A stretch of 7,513 bases of DNA, taken from Bacillota bacterium. Lineage in GTDB: Bacteria > Bacillota > Desulfitobacteriia > Desulfitobacteriales > JAJXUE01. The stretch lies in NCBI GenBank assembly GCA_021786555.1, contig JAJYNB010000058.1, forward strand, positions 1-7,513. The letters run 5' to 3'. Below the pieces are notes generated by a model that made no database searches, was not told the DNA's origin, and was given only the letters and a program-made list of their open reading frames with translations. Made by a program: the position numbers and the translations under genes. Of this stretch, positions 5,941 through 7,513 are shown in pieces; position 1 is the stretch's first letter; each line of letters begins with the position of its first letter.

Positions 5941-5959
5941 CCCACCCACCCCCGTTTAG

Positions 5960-5988
5960 TCTATGCGGCAATCGACACCAATGGTCAA
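5960..5988 (-). promoter_or_regulatory. Possible promoter of the hydrophobic peptide ORF
   Basis: On the minus strand TTGACC (5988-5983) is a near-perfect -35. With 17 bases between, the -10 would be CATAGA (5965-5960), which matches the consensus poorly. The start site would fall near 5953, at the edge of the G-tract, leaving a very short leader. Confidence 0.25.
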
Positions 5989-6072
5989 TTTTACCGTTCC
6001 GGCTGGTTAACTTCGCTATGTGAAGTCTCATAGATTGTAATAGGCTGAATCCGCCTTTCCCATTGAGAGGAG

Positions 6073-6345
6073 ATGGGGAAAATCAAAATAGGAGACATTG
6101 TTACCCGAAAGTCTCATGATCATGATATCTTATTTAAGATTGTGAGATTGAACCCTAACGGCCATGCGGATTTAAAGGGACTGCACTTCAGACTAAGGGC
6201 AGATGCACCTCTGCACGACCTGATCCAAGCCAGTCCGGGCCAGACCGAAAGCTTAGCCAAGGCCAGGGAGAGGTTGATGACAACCCGGAAAAATTTATCG
6301 GCGCGCAAATCAACGCACTTATGGCGGCCAGCCGGTCAACCGTAA
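6073..6345 (+). CDS. YabG-like N-terminal domain protein, truncated
   Basis: This 90-residue protein matches the start of the sporulation-specific coat protease YabG. Residues 6-22 read I-G-D-I-V-T-R-K-S-H-D-H-D-I-L-F-K, fitting the family pattern I-G-D-x-V-x-R-K-S-x3-D-x-L-F-x-I. L-K-G-L-H-F-R-L-R-A-D-A-P-L-H-D-L (34-50) follows, also as in YabG. Full YabG is near 290 residues and its peptidase part lies in the C-terminal two thirds. Here similarity fades after about residue 52, a basic tail follows, and the frame ends at TAA. A terminator lies directly downstream, so the piece looks self-contained. It cannot be a protease. The ribosome binding site is poorly placed: GAGG at 6067-6070 is only two bases from ATG. 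It may be a relic of a yabG duplication or a small regulator using the fold. The upstream stretch 5941-6072 shows no clear promoter; a Met-less open frame ends in it at 6033. Confidence 0.6.
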   Translation: MGKIKIGDIVTRKSHDHDILFKIVRLNPNGHADLKGLHFRLRADAPLHDLIQASPGQTESLAKARERLMTTRKNLSARKSTHLWRPAGQP

Positions 6346-6349
6346 AACA

Positions 6350-6391
6350 GCGGTCCGCACCACTTACATACAGTACGGCCTGCTTTTTTTT
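6350..6391 (+). terminator. Intrinsic terminator after the YabG-like gene
   Basis: GCGGTCCGCAC (6350-6360) pairs with GTACGGCCTGC (6373-6383) with two mismatches and one G-T pair around a 12-base loop. Eight T residues follow (6384-6391). It begins four bases after the stop of the YabG-like ORF. Confidence 0.65.
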
Positions 6392-6405
6392 GTTTGCCTA
6401 AGGGC

Positions 6406-6753
6406 TTAGAGCACCTGAAGACTCCACCGATAGGCATCGAAAATAAATATGGTATTGCTGCCGAAACGTTGAATCCCCGTGAACTGGGCTAAAGGAAAAT
6501 AGAGTTTAATAGGGCTCTCACTTACCAGTTCAAAATAAACATCGTCCATGGTTAAATGACCGGTTTCAATCCGGTTTTCATGCCGTGCTATGTCTGATAA
6601 TATTAAATAGCAATCCACCAAGACCGAAATTTCATCATTTTTCATAGTCAGCCTCACCCGTCTGCCACAAAACTCCTGCAAACCCTGGAGCAGCTGTTGT
6701 TCTTTTAGCGTGTATTCTTTAAACTCCGCCCCTGACAAATAGCTTTCGCCCAC
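6406..6753 (-). CDS. Hypothetical protein, 115 residues, beta-rich
   Basis: I do not recognise the family. The start chosen is GTG at 6753, because GGAGG (6765-6761) stands seven bases before it. The open frame extends to a GTG at 6816, but that start has no good ribosome binding site. The protein begins V-G-E-S-Y-L-S-G, has a helical stretch around K-E-Q-Q-L-L-Q-G-L-Q-E-F, then mostly beta-type segments: R-R-V-R-L-T-M, I-S-V-L-V-D-C-Y-L-I-L, D-V-Y-F-E-L-V and I-K-L-Y-F-P-L, with N-T-I-F-I-F-D-A-Y-R-W near the end. A charged segment, R-H-E-N-R-I-E, lies in the middle. The succession of short strands after a helix is reminiscent of small-barrel (Sm-like) folds, but that is only a guess. There is no signal peptide or membrane segment, so it is probably cytoplasmic. 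It is divergent from the Crp/Fnr regulator, with about 160 bp between the starts, so regulation by that protein is possible. No clear minus terminator follows the TAA. Confidence 0.7.
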   Translation of the reverse strand: MGESYLSGAEFKEYTLKEQQLLQGLQEFCGRRVRLTMKNDEISVLVDCYLILSDIARHENRIETGHLTMDDVYFELVSESPIKLYFPLAQFTGIQRFGSNTIFIFDAYRWSLQVL

Positions 6754-6760
6754 CTTAACA

Positions 6761-6765
6761 CCTCC
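6761..6765 (-). promoter_or_regulatory. Ribosome binding site fixing the start at 6753
   Basis: GGAGG on the minus strand is seven bases from GTG 6751-6753. This favours the 115-residue product over the 136-residue frame opening at 6816, whose upstream sequence has no comparable site. Confidence 0.7.
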
Positions 6766-6841
6766 ACATTGGGTATAGTAAAATAAATTCGTCCGAGTCC
6801 CTTCGTTTCCTGCCACAGCCCTAATATTACGCAGACCCGGC

Positions 6842-6870
6842 TTGAATATCCTCTACAAAACCCTTATTCT
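6842..6870 (+). promoter_or_regulatory. Possible sigma-A promoter of the Crp/Fnr gene
   Basis: TTGAAT (6842-6847) and TATTCT (6865-6870) are separated by exactly 17 bases, each matching the housekeeping consensus at four of six positions. The start site would be near 6877, about 40 bases before the ATG at 6917. Confidence 0.4.
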
Positions 6871-6916
6871 AAGAGCATGAGCTCACAAACTGTCAGAGGG
6901 AGTGGAATCTCGCAGA

Positions 6917-7513
6917 ATGGACAGCACCCTACAGCTTTTGCGCAAAATACCCTTGTTTTCTGAACTCAGTGACAGCCAGTTAGACCGGCTATCCCAGGTA
7001 ATTATCGATCGCCAGTACCGCAAAAATCAGATTATTTTTGGCGAAGGAGACCCGGGGGAAGCCTTATTTTTGTTAAAAACCGGCAAAATCAAATTGACCA
7101 AAACCACGCCCGACGGCAGGGAGCAAATCCTGGCTTTCCGCAGCGCCGGTGAAATATTTGCCGAAGTGGTTTTGTTTGACGGAGGCGCCTATCCCGCCAC
7201 AGCGGAGATCATTGAAGATGCCAGAGTGGGCATCATCCGCAACCAGGACATCGAACGGATAATTCTGGACAACGTGGACATTGCCATCAGCTTGTTAAAG
7301 ATTATGAGCAAGCGCCTCAGGCATGCCCAGACCTCCCTGAAAGATATAGCCTTGAAGGACGTATACGGCCGCCTGGCCTCGACCCTCCTCAAACTGGCCT
7401 CAGAACACGGCCTCAAGTCCGAAGCCGGCACCAAAATCAGTCTTAACCTTACCCACCAGGACCTGGCCAATATGATTGGCACCTCCCGGGAAAGCGTCAA
7501 CCGGGTCATCAGC
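6917..7513 (+). CDS. Crp/Fnr-family transcriptional regulator, C-terminus cut by window edge
   Basis: This is a cytoplasmic DNA-binding regulator with an effector domain. 199 residues are visible and about 25-30 are missing. It opens L-L-R-K-I-P-L-F-S-E-L-S-D-S-Q-L (7-22), typical of the family. The cyclic-nucleotide-binding fold spans about 12-125, with G-E-G-D-P-G-E-A-L-F-L-L-K-T-G-K-I-K-L (42-60) and F-R-S-A-G-E-I-F-A-E (74-83). A long dimerisation helix follows (about 118-146). The winged helix begins with the linker V-Y-G-R-L-A (149-154), and its helix-turn-helix is T-H-Q-D-L-A-N-M-I-G-T-S-R-E-S-V-N-R-V-I (179-198). There is no N-terminal cysteine cluster, indeed no cysteine in the visible part, so it is not an Fe-S FNR; the ligand is unknown. 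The ATG at 6917 fits the family start, although the nearest GAGGG (6896-6900) is 16 bases away. An in-frame GTG at 6902 is one base from it. It is divergent from the unknown gene at 6406-6753. Confidence 0.93.
   Translation, partial: MDSTLQLLRKIPLFSELSDSQLDRLSQVIIDRQYRKNQIIFGEGDPGEALFLLKTGKIKLTKTTPDGREQILAFRSAGEIFAEVVLFDGGAYPATAEIIEDARVGIIRNQDIERIILDNVDIAISLLKIMSKRLRHAQTSLKDIALKDVYGRLASTLLKLASEHGLKSEAGTKISLNLTHQDLANMIGTSRESVNRVIS

Noticed and set aside
7189..7509. Minus-strand ORF of 106 residues at the right edge
   Set aside because: It lies antisense to the Crp/Fnr gene, whose plus-strand frame has clear family motifs.
6917..7513. Oxygen-sensing Fe-S FNR identity for the Crp/Fnr protein
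   Set aside because: No cysteine is visible in the 199 residues, so an N-terminal Fe-S cluster is excluded.
1..7513. CRISPR array, tRNA, rRNA or insertion sequence
   Set aside because: No regularly spaced repeats, no tRNA-like cloverleaf with CCA and no transposase-like frame were seen.

Overview
The window looks like chromosomal DNA from an anaerobic, probably spore-forming, low-to-mid GC Firmicute of the Pelotomaculum/Desulfotomaculum/Syntrophomonas kind. This is inferred from gene content: an acyl-CoA dehydrogenase, etfB, etfA and a membrane Fe-S oxidoreductase in a row, a YabG-like sporulation domain, strong GGAGG ribosome binding sites, and frequent GTG/TTG starts. No marker gene fixes the genus.

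Left half (1-4985, all minus strand, read right to left): a fatty-acid/butyrate-type electron-transfer cluster. The acyl-CoA dehydrogenase (3500-4645) would oxidise a short-chain acyl-CoA. Electrons would pass to the ETF encoded by etfB (2650-3420) and etfA (1635-2621), and then to the membrane-bound Fe-S oxidoreductase (15-1325), which belongs to the ETF:menaquinone oxidoreductase (EMO, DUF224/HdrD-like) type. Two things stand out. First, the oxidoreductase frame meets a TAG codon at 15-17, exactly where the family continues into its C-terminal cysteine-rich half, and the frame beyond the TAG still reads family-like sequence (R-V-W-V-G) to the window edge. Second, the dehydrogenase is preceded by a textbook -24/-12 sigma-54 promoter (4701-4717) with TGTYTAC half-sites upstream (4772-4809).

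Immediately upstream on the same strand (4985-5407) is a stand-alone PAS domain. It resembles the sensor domain of sigma-54 enhancer-binding activators but has no AAA+ or DNA-binding part, and a terminator follows it. Together with the sigma-54 promoter this suggests sensor-controlled expression of the acd-etf cluster, with the local regulator reduced to its sensor domain.

Middle (5408-6400): small, compact, poorly described elements. There is a plus-strand Pro-rich exported or lipoprotein-like ORF (5432-5722) with a plus terminator (5801-5830). A minus-strand 35-residue hydrophobic peptide (5833-5940) starts next to a G-tract, has its own minus terminator (5721-5747), and would overlap the plus transcript tail to tail by about 110 nt. 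A 90-residue plus-strand protein (6073-6345) carries only the N-terminal part of the sporulation protease YabG, followed by a terminator.

Right end (6406-7513): an unrecognised 115-residue minus-strand protein is divergent from a plus-strand Crp/Fnr-family regulator whose last residues run off the window. I see no CRISPR array, tRNA, rRNA, insertion sequence or phage gene.
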